Origin: Alphaproteobacteria bacterium
GTDB lineage: Bacteria; Pseudomonadota; Alphaproteobacteria; UBA8366
Length of the DNA stretch: 64,000 bases
Direction: 5' to 3'
NCBI GenBank assembly: GCA_021774335.1
Contig: JAJFJD010000019.1
Coordinates: 96,099-160,098 of the forward strand
The translations under genes were made by a program, and so were the position numbers. The notes under the pieces were generated by a model. That model was given only the letters and a program-made list of their open reading frames with translations, had not been told where the DNA came from and made no database searches. Shown piece after piece: positions 26,189 through 34,840 of this stretch; position 1 is the first letter of the stretch; every line of letters starts with the position of its first letter.

Positions 26189-27241
26189 TTAGGCGGCGAC
26201 GCGGCAGTTGCGCCGGTCGCGGAAGCGTTCCTCTGCCATACGGTCGGCGATCGTGTCGGTCGCGATTTCCTCGCTTGCGGCACGTTCCAGGATGGTCAGC
26301 GTCGTGTCATAAATTTGCATCGTCCGTTTCAGCACCGCTTCCTGGTTGCCGCCCTCTTCGCCGACATAAATGTCGATCAGGCCGCCGGCATTGATCACGT
26401 AGTCTGGGGCATACAGCACGCCGCGCTTGCGCAATGCTTCGCCGTGCTGCGGTCCGGCAAGCTGGTTGTTCGCCGAGCCCGCGACGATTCCGGCGCTCAA
26501 TTCGGGAATACTTTTGTCATTGAGAATGGCGCCAAGCGCACAGGGCGCGAATACGTCGGCCTCGACCTTGTGGATGTCGTTGGGCGAGACCGGCGTTGCG
26601 CCAAAATCCCGGATCGCGGCTTGCATGGCGTCTTCGTTGATGTCGGCGACGACGAGGCGTGTGCCGGCATCGGCGAGATAGCGGCACAGCCGTTTGCCCA
26701 CATTGCCCAACCCCTGGACGGCGACGGTCAAGCCGCGCAGGTCGTCACGCTGGTGTTTGAAATACAGTGCGGCGCGGATGCCCATAAAAACGCCATAGGC
26801 GGTCGCGGGCGAGGGATCGCCGCTGGATCCGGACAGGCCGTGCGCGAATTCAGTTTCCTGGCGCAGGATATCCATATCGGCCACGGTCGTGCCGACGTCC
26901 TCGGCCGTTTGATACCGTCCTCCGAGGGAGTCAACGAAACGGCCCATGGCGCGCAACAGCGCCTCGCTTTTCAGTGTTTTCGGGTCGCCGATGATGACCG
27001 ACTTGCCGCCGCCGTAGGGCAGGCCGGTGATGGCCGACTTGTACGTCATGCCGCGCGCGAGGCGGAGTGCATCGCGCAGCGCTTCGTCGTCGTCGGCGTA
27101 CGGCCACATGCGGCATCCACCGAGGGCCGGTCCTAGATTGGTGTTGTGAACAGCGATGATCGCGCGGAGGCCGCTGTCGGCGTCGGCGCAGAAAACGACT
27201 TGTTCGTGGTTATCGAATTCTGGTGAGTTGAATACAGTCAT
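26189..27241 (-). CDS. Leu/Val/Phe-type amino acid dehydrogenase
   Basis: The 350-residue NAD-dependent dehydrogenase has [21 protein letters not shown], the catalytic-Lys segment [31 protein letters not shown], and the nucleotide-binding [17 protein letters not shown]. It deaminates branched-chain or aromatic amino acids to keto acids and ammonia. Of two close ATGs, the second (27241) has AGGA at 8-nt spacing, whereas the first abuts it. It is divergent from the candidate selenoprotein gene across an AT-rich gap. Confidence 0.88.
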   Translation of the reverse strand: MTVFNSPEFDNHEQVVFCADADSGLRAIIAVHNTNLGPALGGCRMWPYADDDEALRDALRLARGMTYKSAITGLPYGGGKSVIIGDPKTLKSEALLRAMGRFVDSLGGRYQTAEDVGTTVADMDILRQETEFAHGLSGSSGDPSPATAYGVFMGIRAALYFKHQRDDLRGLTVAVQGLGNVGKRLCRYLADAGTRLVVADINEDAMQAAIRDFGATPVSPNDIHKVEADVFAPCALGAILNDKSIPELSAGIVAGSANNQLAGPQHGEALRKRGVLYAPDYVINAGGLIDIYVGEEGGNQEAVLKRTMQIYDTTLTILERAASEEIATDTIADRMAEERFRDRRNCRVAA

Positions 27242-27563
27242 TCGTTTCATTCCTATAGAAGTCGCGTTTTATTCCCCCAACCCCCGATACTTTTTAATGT
27301 CGAGTTCAAGTAATAATAAAGAGCCATGTTAGTATTACTGTATTACAGTTATATAGCATTTTATCTTAATTTTTTGCTTCTTTCTTTGTTCAAACCTTGT
27401 CACAAAATTTCGAGTAAGCGGTTTTTCTTAAACGCAAGTTGCGGGAGTCCCTGAAATTGGCGCGAAGGTACTAGTCGCCGATCGATGATGGTGTCGCCGT
27501 TTCATGTGATTTGCCGCATCGCGCGCGACGTCTATACTGAGCCATCAACTTCAGGAGAACGAT
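27242..27563. promoter_or_regulatory. AT-rich divergent promoter region with ACTGT-N3-ACAGT palindrome
   Basis: This 322-base gap is far more AT-rich than its surroundings, especially 27290-27400. It holds an inverted repeat ACTGT ATT ACAGT at 27337-27349 with one-mismatch extension on both arms, a plausible operator for the dehydrogenase gene. The last bases hold AGGAGA (27553-27558) just before the GTG at 27564. Exact promoter boxes are not assigned. Confidence 0.4.
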
Positions 27564-28346
27564 GTGTCCGCGGAAACGATCAGAGTTTTTTGGCGCCCTG
27601 GGTGAACAAGCTGCCTTCGTACGAAAGAGTTTCTTTCGTCTCAAAACATCGACCATGAGTCAGTAAACGTTGAAGGCAACGCGGCGGGCATGGACCTGCT
27701 GTCGAGCCTCGGCGCGACCTCCGTTCCCGTCGTCTCCAAGGGCGACGAATTCGTCTATGCCCAATCGCTGCGTGATGTCGCTGAATTCCTGGACATCGAT
27801 GCGTCGGTTGGACCCACGCTGTCCATGCCGGAACTGGTCGACAAGCTCGATTTGGTGCTGGCGACGGCGCAGCGGCTGTGGCGGCAACTGCCCGACGAGG
27901 CATTGGCCGAAAAACTGCCAAACCGCGACCGCAGTTACCGCGTCCTTGGACACCACATCTTCCGAATTCCGGAAGCCTTCCTCGAAGTGACCGAGGGGGC
28001 GACTCTCACTTATGACATGCTGACGACGGCGCCGCCGGACGCCATGACGACTGCCGAAGACATTGCCGCCTATGGCGACGATGTCCGGAAGCGGGTCAAA
28101 AAGTGGTGGCTGATGGTCGAGGATGTCACCGGTGAAGCGAAGGTGCCGACCTATTTTGGCGACCAGCCGATCCACGATGTGTTCGAGCGAACGGCCTGGC
28201 ATGCGGCCCAACACGTACGCCAGACCGCGATGATCCTTGAGCAACGGGGCATCACGCCGGATGCACCGCTGTCGGCGGATGACCTCGACGGCTTACCGGT
28301 TCCGGACAAGGTCTGGGACGACGAGCCGGACGCCGCTGCGACTTAG
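27564..28346 (+). CDS. Glutaredoxin-DinB fusion, candidate selenoprotein (in-frame TGA)
   Basis: The track starts this ORF at ATG 27690, but that begins in mid-glutaredoxin. Upstream in the same frame are AGGAGA, GTG 27564 and SAETIRVFWRPG-TGA-TSCLRTKEFL, giving 260 residues if TGA (27603-27605, codon 14) is read as selenocysteine. The Grx motif would be U-T-S-C in place of C-T-S-C. The Grx domain continues through ATSVPVVSKGDEFVYAQSL (cis-Pro region) to about residue 80. A DinB-like four-helix domain follows (about 90-240), with candidate metal ligands in LGHHIF and WHAAQH. A hairpin fitting a bacterial SECIS lies at 27621-27639. The likely role is a Sec-based thiol redox enzyme. The alternative is a recent nonsense mutation. 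Confidence 0.75.
27621..27639 (+). promoter_or_regulatory. Candidate bacterial SECIS hairpin
   Basis: ACGAAAG pairs perfectly with CTTTCGT (7 bp) around a 5-nt loop AGTTT. The hairpin starts 15 nt after the TGA, and 22 nt separate the TGA from the loop. The loop has G as its second base followed by U. Known bacterial SECIS elements have a short upper stem, a small apical loop with G in one of the first two positions, and roughly this distance from UGA for SelB binding. The stem lies inside codons for TKEFLS, so protein coding alone could produce part of it. Confidence 0.65.
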
Positions 28347-28379
28347 CGGATAGCTGTTTCGACGCTGTATACCGACAAG

Positions 28380-28406
28380 AAGAAGGCTCTCTCAGAGGGC
28401 CTTCTT
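28380..28406. terminator. Bidirectional hairpin between Grx-DinB and GNAT genes
   Basis: AAGAAGGC pairs with GCCTTCTT (8 bp), and CTCT/AGAG inside lengthens the stem. It lies between the convergent Grx-DinB and GNAT genes and overlaps the last codons of the GNAT gene. It could stop transcription from both sides. Confidence 0.6.
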
Positions 28407-28829
28407 CATATGTACCTTGTTGCCGGTTCTGCCGATTTCCTGCCAGCCCAGGTGAGAATAGAGGTCGATATTTTCGGGCATGTCCACATGCGTGTTGAGG
28501 CGCAGCTCGTGCATGCCCAGTTCCAAACAGTCGGAATCGGCACGGTCCATCAATTTCCGTCCCAAGCCTAAACCGGCGTTCGCTGGATGTACTGCGACGT
28601 TGGCGAGAAATATGTATCCGTCCTTTGGAATCATGATGATCCCGCCGACTATTTTTTGGTCCATCTCGATGACCCAGACCCGGTGATTTGCGATGTCGTC
28701 GGCGACACCTTCGGATACGGCGGGCAGGTCGGGCACGCGCGTCGAATAGATCGCGTACGCCGCCTCGATACAGTCTGACAGCGCACCCCCGTCGTCGGTG
28801 GTTGCTTTGCGTAGAAGCCAATCTGCCAT
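28392..28829 (-). CDS. GNAT-family N-acetyltransferase
   Basis: The 145-residue protein has the GNAT fold: VWVIEMDQKIVGGIIMIPKDGYIFLANVAVHP, then the acetyl-CoA-binding AGLGLGRKLMDRAD (motif A), and LRLNTHVDMPENIDLYSHLGWQEIGR (motif B). It acetylates an amine on a small molecule or protein; the acceptor is unknown. It sits upstream of a VOC-family gene on the same strand but is convergent with the Grx-DinB gene. Confidence 0.85.
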   Translation of the reverse strand: MADWLLRKATTDDGGALSDCIEAAYAIYSTRVPDLPAVSEGVADDIANHRVWVIEMDQKIVGGIIMIPKDGYIFLANVAVHPANAGLGLGRKLMDRADSDCLELGMHELRLNTHVDMPENIDLYSHLGWQEIGRTGNKVHMKKAL

Positions 28830-28877
28830 TCGCTCAATTCTTGACGTTACGGATACCGGTGCAATCGATCCGGCAGG

Positions 28878-29297
28878 TCAACGGTCCCGCGATTTTCGGG
28901 AATGGAATCCGAAAGGGGCGATCTCGGTGATTCCGCCGCCGCCGGGAACGCGGAATTTCAGGACTTTTTCGTCGGGGTTGGTCGGGTCGCCGAATGTTTC
29001 GCCGCCATGCGCCTCGATCGCCGATCGGTATTTGGTCATATCGCCGACATCGATTCCAAAATGATGGATGCAGGGACCGGACCCGGCCTGATTGCCCATC
29101 ACGCTGTCCGCGGTGTCGTATTGGACCAGCGCTAGATCGAGATGCCCGTCGGTAAGGTGTAGAGAGACATGGTCGCCGTCGCGATGGCGCGACACTTCGG
29201 TGAAACCGAACAGTTCCTTGTAAAAGTTCGCCGCCGCTTCCGCGTCCTCGACCTTCAGTGCCAGATGCGCGATGCGGGGATTGTCCTGTTTTTTCAT
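28878..29297 (-). CDS. VOC-family (glyoxalase/dioxygenase superfamily) protein
   Basis: The 139-residue protein has paired beta-alpha-beta-beta-beta modules: RIAHLALKVEDAEAAANFYKELFGF, then CIHHFGIDVGDMTKYRSAIEAHG, and a final acidic FRVPGGGGITEIAP. The His and Glu in these segments are the usual metal ligands. Members include glyoxalase I, fosfomycin-resistance enzymes and extradiol dioxygenases; no specific function is assignable. The start at 29297 (MKKQDNPRIAHLAL) replaces the overlong track start. Confidence 0.8.
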   Translation of the reverse strand: MKKQDNPRIAHLALKVEDAEAAANFYKELFGFTEVSRHRDGDHVSLHLTDGHLDLALVQYDTADSVMGNQAGSGPCIHHFGIDVGDMTKYRSAIEAHGGETFGDPTNPDEKVLKFRVPGGGGITEIAPFGFHSRKSRDR

Positions 29298-29381
29298 CGA
29301 TAGTGTCTCCCGATCAAACGCCCGATATATTGAACGAGGGCGCGAAGACTCTATTTCAACACATATGGCAGTGCAGGGGCG

Positions 29382-30065
29382 ATGGATTTGGCCGAAATGT
29401 TTTCTCTGAACGCCGACTTCACCGAGATTGCCGTCGCCCATACCGCGGCGATGGACTGGCAGGAGAGCCCGAGCCCGACGGTATGGCGCAAGCGGCTCGA
29501 TCTCTCCGGGCCGGCAGAAGCCGGGCGGGTCACGTCCGTCGTGCGCTATGACCCGAACAGCAGCTTTGCCTCGCATCCGCATCCCGACGGTGAGGAAATA
29601 CTTGTGCTCGAAGGCGTGTTTTCAGACGAACACGGCGACTATCCCGCCGGCAGTTATATCTTGAACCCGGAAGGCTTCAGCCACACGCCCTCTTCCGAGA
29701 AGGGGTGTGTGCTGTTCGTCAAGCTGCGTCAGTATCCGGGGCTGTTGCGCCAGCAGATCAAGGTGGACAGCACGCACGCGCCCTGGCGCGAGACGGGAAC
29801 ACCGGGTGTTCTAGATCTTCTCCTTTATGAAGAGGCCGGTTATCCCGAAACCATGCGGCTGGTGAGTTGCGAACCCCAGTCGGGCGGCATTGCGCTCGAT
29901 CATCCGGGCGGGACGGAAATTCTGGTTCTGGAAGGCGCTTTCGAGGATGACGCGGGGCATTACGTGTCTGGCAGTTGGATGAGGGTGCCGGCCGGCGAAG
30001 CGCTGGCACTGAGGTCCGAGACTGGCGGCACCGTCTACGTAAAATCCGGGCACCTCGCCGGATAA
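29382..30065 (+). CDS. Bicupin protein, ChrR-like cupin fold
   Basis: The 227-residue protein holds two cupin modules. The first has SSFASHPHPDGEEILVLEG and the second HPGGTEILVLEGAFED, both of the anti-ECF-sigma ChrR cupin type (cupin_7). The His and Glu residues of the first module can bind a metal; the second lacks the full set. No ChrR N-terminal zinc-binding anti-sigma domain is present and no ECF sigma gene is adjacent, so it is more likely an enzyme or small-molecule sensor. The TPP-enzyme gene follows about 100 nt later. Confidence 0.78.
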   Translation: MDLAEMFSLNADFTEIAVAHTAAMDWQESPSPTVWRKRLDLSGPAEAGRVTSVVRYDPNSSFASHPHPDGEEILVLEGVFSDEHGDYPAGSYILNPEGFSHTPSSEKGCVLFVKLRQYPGLLRQQIKVDSTHAPWRETGTPGVLDLLLYEEAGYPETMRLVSCEPQSGGIALDHPGGTEILVLEGAFEDDAGHYVSGSWMRVPAGEALALRSETGGTVYVKSGHLAG

Positions 30066-30173
30066 CGCGCGGACTGGCGGGCCGTCACTGTACAACGGCA
30101 TAGCGGGATGCCTATAACGGTTGCGTACATGTTTCGGCCGCGGCCGGACCCAATGATAAATCCGGGAGGACCT

Positions 30174-31859
30174 ATGAGCGCAGGCGCAAACCAGCGGACC
30201 GGCGGCCAGGTGCTGGTCGACCAGCTTCGAATTCATGGCGTGGACACCGCATTCTGCGTGCCGGGCGAAAGCTATCTGGCGACGCTCGATGCGTTGCATG
30301 ATGCGCGCGACGATATCCGCATGATCACCTGCCGCCAGGAAGGCGGCGTGACGAATATGGCCGAGAGCTACGGCAAGATGACCGGCAAGCCCGGCATCGC
30401 CTTCGTCACGCGTGGCCCCGGCGCCTGTAACGGATCAATCGGCGTCCATACCGCGATGCAGGATTCCACCCCGATGGTTGTTTTCATCGGCCAAGTCGCG
30501 CGCGATCAGGAATACCGCGAGGCGTTCCAGGAAGTCGATTACCGGAAATTCTACGGCGCGATCGCCAAATCGGTCATTCAGATCGAATCCGCGGATCGCA
30601 TTCCCGAACTGATCAGCCAAGCGTTTCACACCGCCATGTCCGGCAGGCCGGGACCGGTTGCGGTCGCTCTGCCGGAGGATATGCAGCGGGACCTTACCGA
30701 GGTCGCCGATGCCGCGCATTATCAGACCGCACGGCCAGGTGCCGGTGCGGAGGATATGGCGGCTTTGCGGGACCTGATGGCGAAAGCGCAACGGCCGTTG
30801 ATGGTGCTCGGCGGCGCCGGATGGAGCAAAGAGGCCTGCGCTGACATTTTAGCTTTCGCCGAAGCCAATAACCTGCCGACCGCTGCGTCGTTTCGGTGTC
30901 AGGATCTGTTCGACAACGAACATAGGAACTACGTGGGTGACCTGGGCACGAGCATCAGTCCGCAGTTGGCTCAACGGGTGCGCGATTGCGACCTATTCAT
31001 AGTTGTAGGCGCGCGGCTGGGCGAGATGACCACGTCGGGATATTCGCTCATCAAACTGCCCAATCCGGATCAGACGCTGGTCCATGTCTATATGGACCCA
31101 GGCGAACTGGGCCGCGTCTATCGGCCGGATCTGCCGATCTGCGCGTCGATGGCGAGCTTCTCCGCCGCCGCGCGGGCGCTCGATCCAATTGACCCCTCCG
31201 CGTGGTCCGGATGGACAGAGGCGGCGCGGCAGGACCAGCTTGAAAACTGGAAACCCAGCCGCGAGATGCCGGGCGGGCTCGACATGCATGTGGTGATGGA
31301 TCACTTGAATGCCGTGTTGCCCGACGATGCGGTGGTCGTCAACGATGCCGGCAATTTCTCCGGTTGGCCGCAGCGCTTCTACAAGTTTCGCGAATTTCGC
31401 ACTCAGATCGGCCCGACCAGCGGGGCCATGGGCTATGCGGTGCCGGCGGCGATCGCAGCCAAGATCGTGCGTCCGAAAAGCCCGGTCGTGTGCTTTGTCG
31501 GTGACGGTGGCGTCATGATGACAGGGCAGGAAATCGGCACCGCGGTGCAGCATGGCGCCGCGCCGATCATCCTGGTCGTGAACAACAATATGTACGGTAC
31601 GATCCGGATGCATCAGGATCGCGATTATCCCGGTCATGACTATGCCGTCGCGCTGCAAAACCCCGACTTTGTGAAGTGGGCTGAAAGCTACGGTGCCTAC
31701 GCAGAGGCAGTCGAGCGGACCGACGATTTCGAGGGAGCGTTCGACCGGGCGCAGAAATCGGGGCGGATTGCTCTGCTTGAATTGCGCGTTGATCCCGAAT
31801 TGATCACCACGCGCACGACACTGACCGCCATTCGCGAGGCCTCCGCCAACAAGGGGTAG
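30174..31859 (+). CDS. Thiamine pyrophosphate enzyme, acetolactate synthase-like
   Basis: The 561-residue protein has three domains: an N-terminal pyrimidine-binding domain with the catalytic Glu in CRQEGGVTNMAESYG, a central FAD-fold domain, and a C-terminal pyrophosphate-binding domain with GDGGVMMTGQEIGTAVQHG followed by VNNNMYGTI. It joins or decarboxylates 2-keto acids. No regulatory small subunit is adjacent, so it may be a catabolic acetolactate synthase, a decarboxylase or a related lyase. I place the start at ATG 30174 because GGGAGG sits just upstream; the track start is 66 bases earlier. Confidence 0.88.
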   Translation: MSAGANQRTGGQVLVDQLRIHGVDTAFCVPGESYLATLDALHDARDDIRMITCRQEGGVTNMAESYGKMTGKPGIAFVTRGPGACNGSIGVHTAMQDSTPMVVFIGQVARDQEYREAFQEVDYRKFYGAIAKSVIQIESADRIPELISQAFHTAMSGRPGPVAVALPEDMQRDLTEVADAAHYQTARPGAGAEDMAALRDLMAKAQRPLMVLGGAGWSKEACADILAFAEANNLPTAASFRCQDLFDNEHRNYVGDLGTSISPQLAQRVRDCDLFIVVGARLGEMTTSGYSLIKLPNPDQTLVHVYMDPGELGRVYRPDLPICASMASFSAAARALDPIDPSAWSGWTEAARQDQLENWKPSREMPGGLDMHVVMDHLNAVLPDDAVVVNDAGNFSGWPQRFYKFREFRTQIGPTSGAMGYAVPAAIAAKIVRPKSPVVCFVGDGGVMMTGQEIGTAVQHGAAPIILVVNNNMYGTIRMHQDRDYPGHDYAVALQNPDFVKWAESYGAYAEAVERTDDFEGAFDRAQKSGRIALLELRVDPELITTRTTLTAIREASANKG

Positions 31860-32117
31860 GCGGGATGCTCTCACGGCCGCGGAAGCGCCCATTGCAATGG
31901 AATTCTGCGTCGGCAACGTCGGCGCGGATTGCTGCAGCGCGCGAACATGCGGTCGGTCGTTTGGTATGCCGATACCTTACAATTGTGGGCCATTGAATTT
32001 CCCGTTAAGGTTTTCGCGTCGGAACTAATAATAGACATTCGTCCTGGCGTCGGGTTGCGAACGTTTCGCGCTCGTGTGCTGGCGATAGCGAAAATAAATG
32101 GCTACGGGAGGAAGATA

Positions 32118-33170
32118 ATGATTGTCCGTTCTGTACTTTCAATTGGCGTCGCGGCTGGTGCTGCTTTGGCCTTTGCCGCAGTGGCGATGCCGACGACGGC
32201 CGATGCCGCTTCGAAATACTGCGATGGCCCGAAGGTGAGCTGGAAATACTCGCTCTGGGGCAAGCGACGCGCGGTGACCGAGGGATCTGAATATCTCTCC
32301 AAAGCCGTCAACGAGGCGACCTGCGGCAAGTTCAACATTCGTCTCTATTACGGCGAGCAACTTTCGAAAGCGAAAGAGAATCTCGACAGCATGAAGGTCG
32401 GCGCAATCGAGGCGGCCTTCGTATGTTCGTCCTATCATCCGGGTAAGGTCCGGGCGTTGACGGTGCTCGATCAGCCGTTCCTGCCGCTCAATGACTGGAA
32501 GACCATGCGTAAGGTCTATGACAAGCTTTGGGAGCACAAGTCGCTGAAGGACTCGCTCGCCAAGTGGAACGGGGTGCGATACATCCAAAACCTGTTGCCG
32601 TCGTACGAATACATGGGCCGTGGCACGCCACCGAAGAATGTTTCCGACTTTAAGGGCAAGCGGTTGCGCGCGCTCGGCGGTATGGGCGCGGCGGCGAAAG
32701 CTATTGGTGCAGTGCCGACCACGATGCCGGCATCCGAGACCTATACCGCGCTGCAGCGCGGTACCGTGGATGCGATCGGCTTCCCCTACACCTATACCTT
32801 TGCGGCCTACAAACTGGATGAGATTTCGGATTGGTATACCACCAACTTGAAGGCCGGTAACGTCAACTGCTTCACCGCGTTCAACAGGGATGCTCTGGCG
32901 AAAATACCGAAACAGTACAAGCAGATACTGGAAGAGGTTAAGGAGGGTTCTTATGCGGCGATGATCGCCGCCTACGCGGCGAAGGATAGCGTTAATTTGC
33001 CGAAGTGGGGCAAGTCCAAGATGAAAGCCGTCAAGTTCAGCGAAAAGGACCTCACCGAGTTCCGCAAAATCGGCGGCAAACCCGTGTGGGACGCCTGGGT
33101 CAAAGAGAACCAAGGCGAGATACCAGCAAAGGAACTGTTGGATCTGGTCTTGAAGACCGCCAAGCAATAA
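32118..33170 (+). CDS. TRAP transporter solute receptor DctP, copy 1
   Basis: The 350-residue precursor has a signal peptide ending ADA (about residue 33) and the DctP fold: KFNIRLYYGEQLSKAKENLDS, then GFPYTYTFAAYKLDEISDWYTT, and the ligand-binding region around GKRLRALGGMGAAAKAIGAVPTTMP. A conserved Arg in KGKRLRALGG would bind a carboxylate. GGGAGGA precedes ATG 32118. It is the most divergent of three tandem receptor genes that share one DctQM pair. Confidence 0.9.
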   Translation: MIVRSVLSIGVAAGAALAFAAVAMPTTADAASKYCDGPKVSWKYSLWGKRRAVTEGSEYLSKAVNEATCGKFNIRLYYGEQLSKAKENLDSMKVGAIEAAFVCSSYHPGKVRALTVLDQPFLPLNDWKTMRKVYDKLWEHKSLKDSLAKWNGVRYIQNLLPSYEYMGRGTPPKNVSDFKGKRLRALGGMGAAAKAIGAVPTTMPASETYTALQRGTVDAIGFPYTYTFAAYKLDEISDWYTTNLKAGNVNCFTAFNRDALAKIPKQYKQILEEVKEGSYAAMIAAYAAKDSVNLPKWGKSKMKAVKFSEKDLTEFRKIGGKPVWDAWVKENQGEIPAKELLDLVLKTAKQ

Positions 33171-33210
33171 TACCGAAACGGCAGCGGCCGTTCTACGGTC
33201 GCGGTTTAGG

Positions 33211-33240
33211 GAAGGGCGTCCGCTTGGGCGCCCTTCTTCC
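33211..33240 (+). terminator. Hairpin terminator after DctP copy 1
   Basis: GAAGGGCG pairs with CGCCCTTC (8 bp) over a 10-nt loop, followed by a short pyrimidine run. It lies about 40 nt after the stop of the first receptor gene. It could end most transcripts, giving receptor-rich mRNA. Confidence 0.65.
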
Positions 33241-33258
33241 GTAGTGGCGGTACCATCA

Positions 33259-33273
33259 TAACGCTTGATACTG
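33259..33273 (+). promoter_or_regulatory. Shared motif TAACGYTTGATRCTG upstream of DctP copy 2
   Basis: This 15-base motif (TAACGCTTGATACTG) is nearly identical to one at 34683-34697 (TAACGTTTGATGCTG) and lies at a similar distance (about 160-175 nt) before the next receptor start. The TTGATA core could be a -35 element or part of a regulator site. Confidence 0.45.
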
Positions 33274-33433
33274 ATACGTTTTGTCGCGTTTGAAGCGCCT
33301 GCAGAAGGACGCTATGGTCGGTCAACGTTGCCCGACGATTTCGTTGGCGATATTTCGCGATTTTTAGGTTTCAACCATCGCAATCGTAGGGCCATTGCTA
33401 TTCAGGAATGCGCAGCAGGGAGAATTAAAGATT

Positions 33434-34483
33434 ATGAAGATTTTAACAGCAACGGCGGCGTCGATAGCGCTTGCCGGTTTCGCGTTTGGCGGCACGGTGA
33501 TGCCGACGACCGCAGAAGCGGCGACCAAGGTCTGTGACGGGCCGAAGGTGAATTGGCGCTTTTCGTTTTGGGGTAAGCGCCGCGCGTTTACCGAAGGCAT
33601 GGAATTCGTCACCAAGCAGGTATCGGACCAGACCTGTGGCAATTTCAAGATCAAGCTCTTCTACGGCGAGCAGCTGTCGAAGAGTAAGGAAAACCTCGAC
33701 AGCATCTCGGTTGGCGCGATCGACGCGACGTCATTCTGCGCTGCTTATCATCCGGGCAAGAACCGTCCGTTGAACGTGCTGGATTTGCCGTTCCTGCCGC
33801 TTTCCGACTTCGACGTCATGCGTAAGGTGCACGATGCGGTTTACAAGCATCCCGCGTCGGTGAAAGCGTTGGATAAGTGGAACGCCGTGATCTACATGTC
33901 CAATATTCTGCCGCAGTACGAGTATATGGGCCGTGGCAAGCCGCCCGCATCGGTCGCCGACTTCAAGGGCAAGCGTCTGCGTGCGCTTGGCGGAATGGGC
34001 CGTGCGGCGAAGGCTATCGGCGCAGTGCCGACAACCATGCCGGCATCCGAGACCTACACGGCGCTACAGCGCGGCACCGTGGACGCCATCGGCTTCCCGT
34101 TCACGTATAGCTTCGCGGCCTACAAGCTGGACGAAGTCGCGGACTGGTACACCACGAATATGTCGCTTGGCTCGGTGACCTGTCCGACGGTCTTCAACAA
34201 GACGGCCTACAATAAGATTCCCGCGGGCTACAAAAAGGTTCTCGACGAAGCGATCCCCGGCGCCTACGCCGCCATGAAGGTGGGCTATGCGCAGAAGGAC
34301 AAAGAGAACCTGGCCCGGTGGGGCAAGTCCAAGATGAAGGCCATCAAAATTCCCGAATCGGAAATGGCCCAATTCCGCAAGATCGGCGGTGAGCCGCTTT
34401 GGAAGGCCTGGGTGAAGGAAAACGAAGGCAAAATTCCCGCTCAGGAATTGCTGGATCTCGTCCTGAAGACGGCCAAGCAATAG
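33434..34483 (+). CDS. TRAP transporter solute receptor DctP, copy 2
   Basis: The 349-residue precursor has a signal peptide ending AEA and closely resembles copy 3: VCDGPKVNWRFSFWGKRRAFTEGMEF near the start, LSKSKENLDSISVGAID, and NILPQYEYMGRGKPPASVADFKGKRLRALGGMG. It binds a carboxylate-type solute in the periplasm for DctQM. The track start (33395) is replaced by ATG 33434 at the signal peptide. The RBS is weak or distant (GGGAG about 12 nt upstream). Confidence 0.9.
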   Translation: MKILTATAASIALAGFAFGGTVMPTTAEAATKVCDGPKVNWRFSFWGKRRAFTEGMEFVTKQVSDQTCGNFKIKLFYGEQLSKSKENLDSISVGAIDATSFCAAYHPGKNRPLNVLDLPFLPLSDFDVMRKVHDAVYKHPASVKALDKWNAVIYMSNILPQYEYMGRGKPPASVADFKGKRLRALGGMGRAAKAIGAVPTTMPASETYTALQRGTVDAIGFPFTYSFAAYKLDEVADWYTTNMSLGSVTCPTVFNKTAYNKIPAGYKKVLDEAIPGAYAAMKVGYAQKDKENLARWGKSKMKAIKIPESEMAQFRKIGGEPLWKAWVKENEGKIPAQELLDLVLKTAKQ

Positions 34484-34557
34484 CTGAAGTTTGGGTGCGC
34501 CCGCCGGATTTCGGTTACCGATTTCCGACGTTTAAGGTGCAACCGCAGTACTACCAG

Positions 34558-34586
34558 GGAGGGCGTCCAATCGGGCGCCCTCCTTT
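34558..34586 (+). terminator. Hairpin terminator after DctP copy 2
   Basis: GGAGGGCG pairs with CGCCCTCC (8 bp) over a 10-nt loop and is followed by TTT. The stem sequence resembles the hairpin after copy 1, so it was probably duplicated together with the receptor gene. Confidence 0.7.
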
Positions 34587-34682
34587 AATTATTCATGTAA
34601 TTCAGCGCATAGACTTGATTGTGAACTGCTTTCCAATTGTCAACGTTCAATAGACGGTAAAATTTGATCTGACTTCATTCTG

Positions 34683-34697
34683 TAACGTTTGATGCTG
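34683..34697 (+). promoter_or_regulatory. Shared motif TAACGYTTGATRCTG upstream of DctP copy 3
   Basis: TAACGTTTGATGCTG matches 13 of 15 bases of the motif before copy 2. Here TTGATG is followed after 17 bases by TAGGCT, a reasonable -10. The candidate promoter is about 120 nt before the receptor start. Confidence 0.45.
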
Positions 34698-34840
34698 GAC
34701 CAAAACCACGCTAGGCTCCCGTCCCTAAGAAGAAGTACGGACCAACCAATGGTTCATATCGTATTCGCCGGACGTGATAACGCGAACTGGTGTTTACGTA
34801 ATAGAAAATTTCCAAATGTTTAGCAGGGAGGCTGAACACT

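Larger units (their letters stand above)
34484..34840. promoter_or_regulatory. Intergenic region between DctP copies 2 and 3
   Basis: No protein gene is seen in this 357-base gap. It holds a terminator hairpin (34558-34586), an AT-rich stretch, and the second copy of the TAACGYTTGATRCTG motif. That copy could form a sigma-70-like pair TTGATG-17-TAGGCT, so copy 3 probably has its own promoter. Confidence 0.45.

Noticed and set aside
27471-27921. Minus-strand ORFs (61 and 113 aa) across the 5' part of the Grx-DinB gene
   Set aside because: They are antisense shadows without RBS, and the plus strand has domain-level coding evidence.
27690-28346. Track start ATG 27690 for the DinB-domain gene
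   Set aside because: It has no RBS and starts in the middle of a glutaredoxin domain; the frame continues upstream to GTG 27564 through one TGA.
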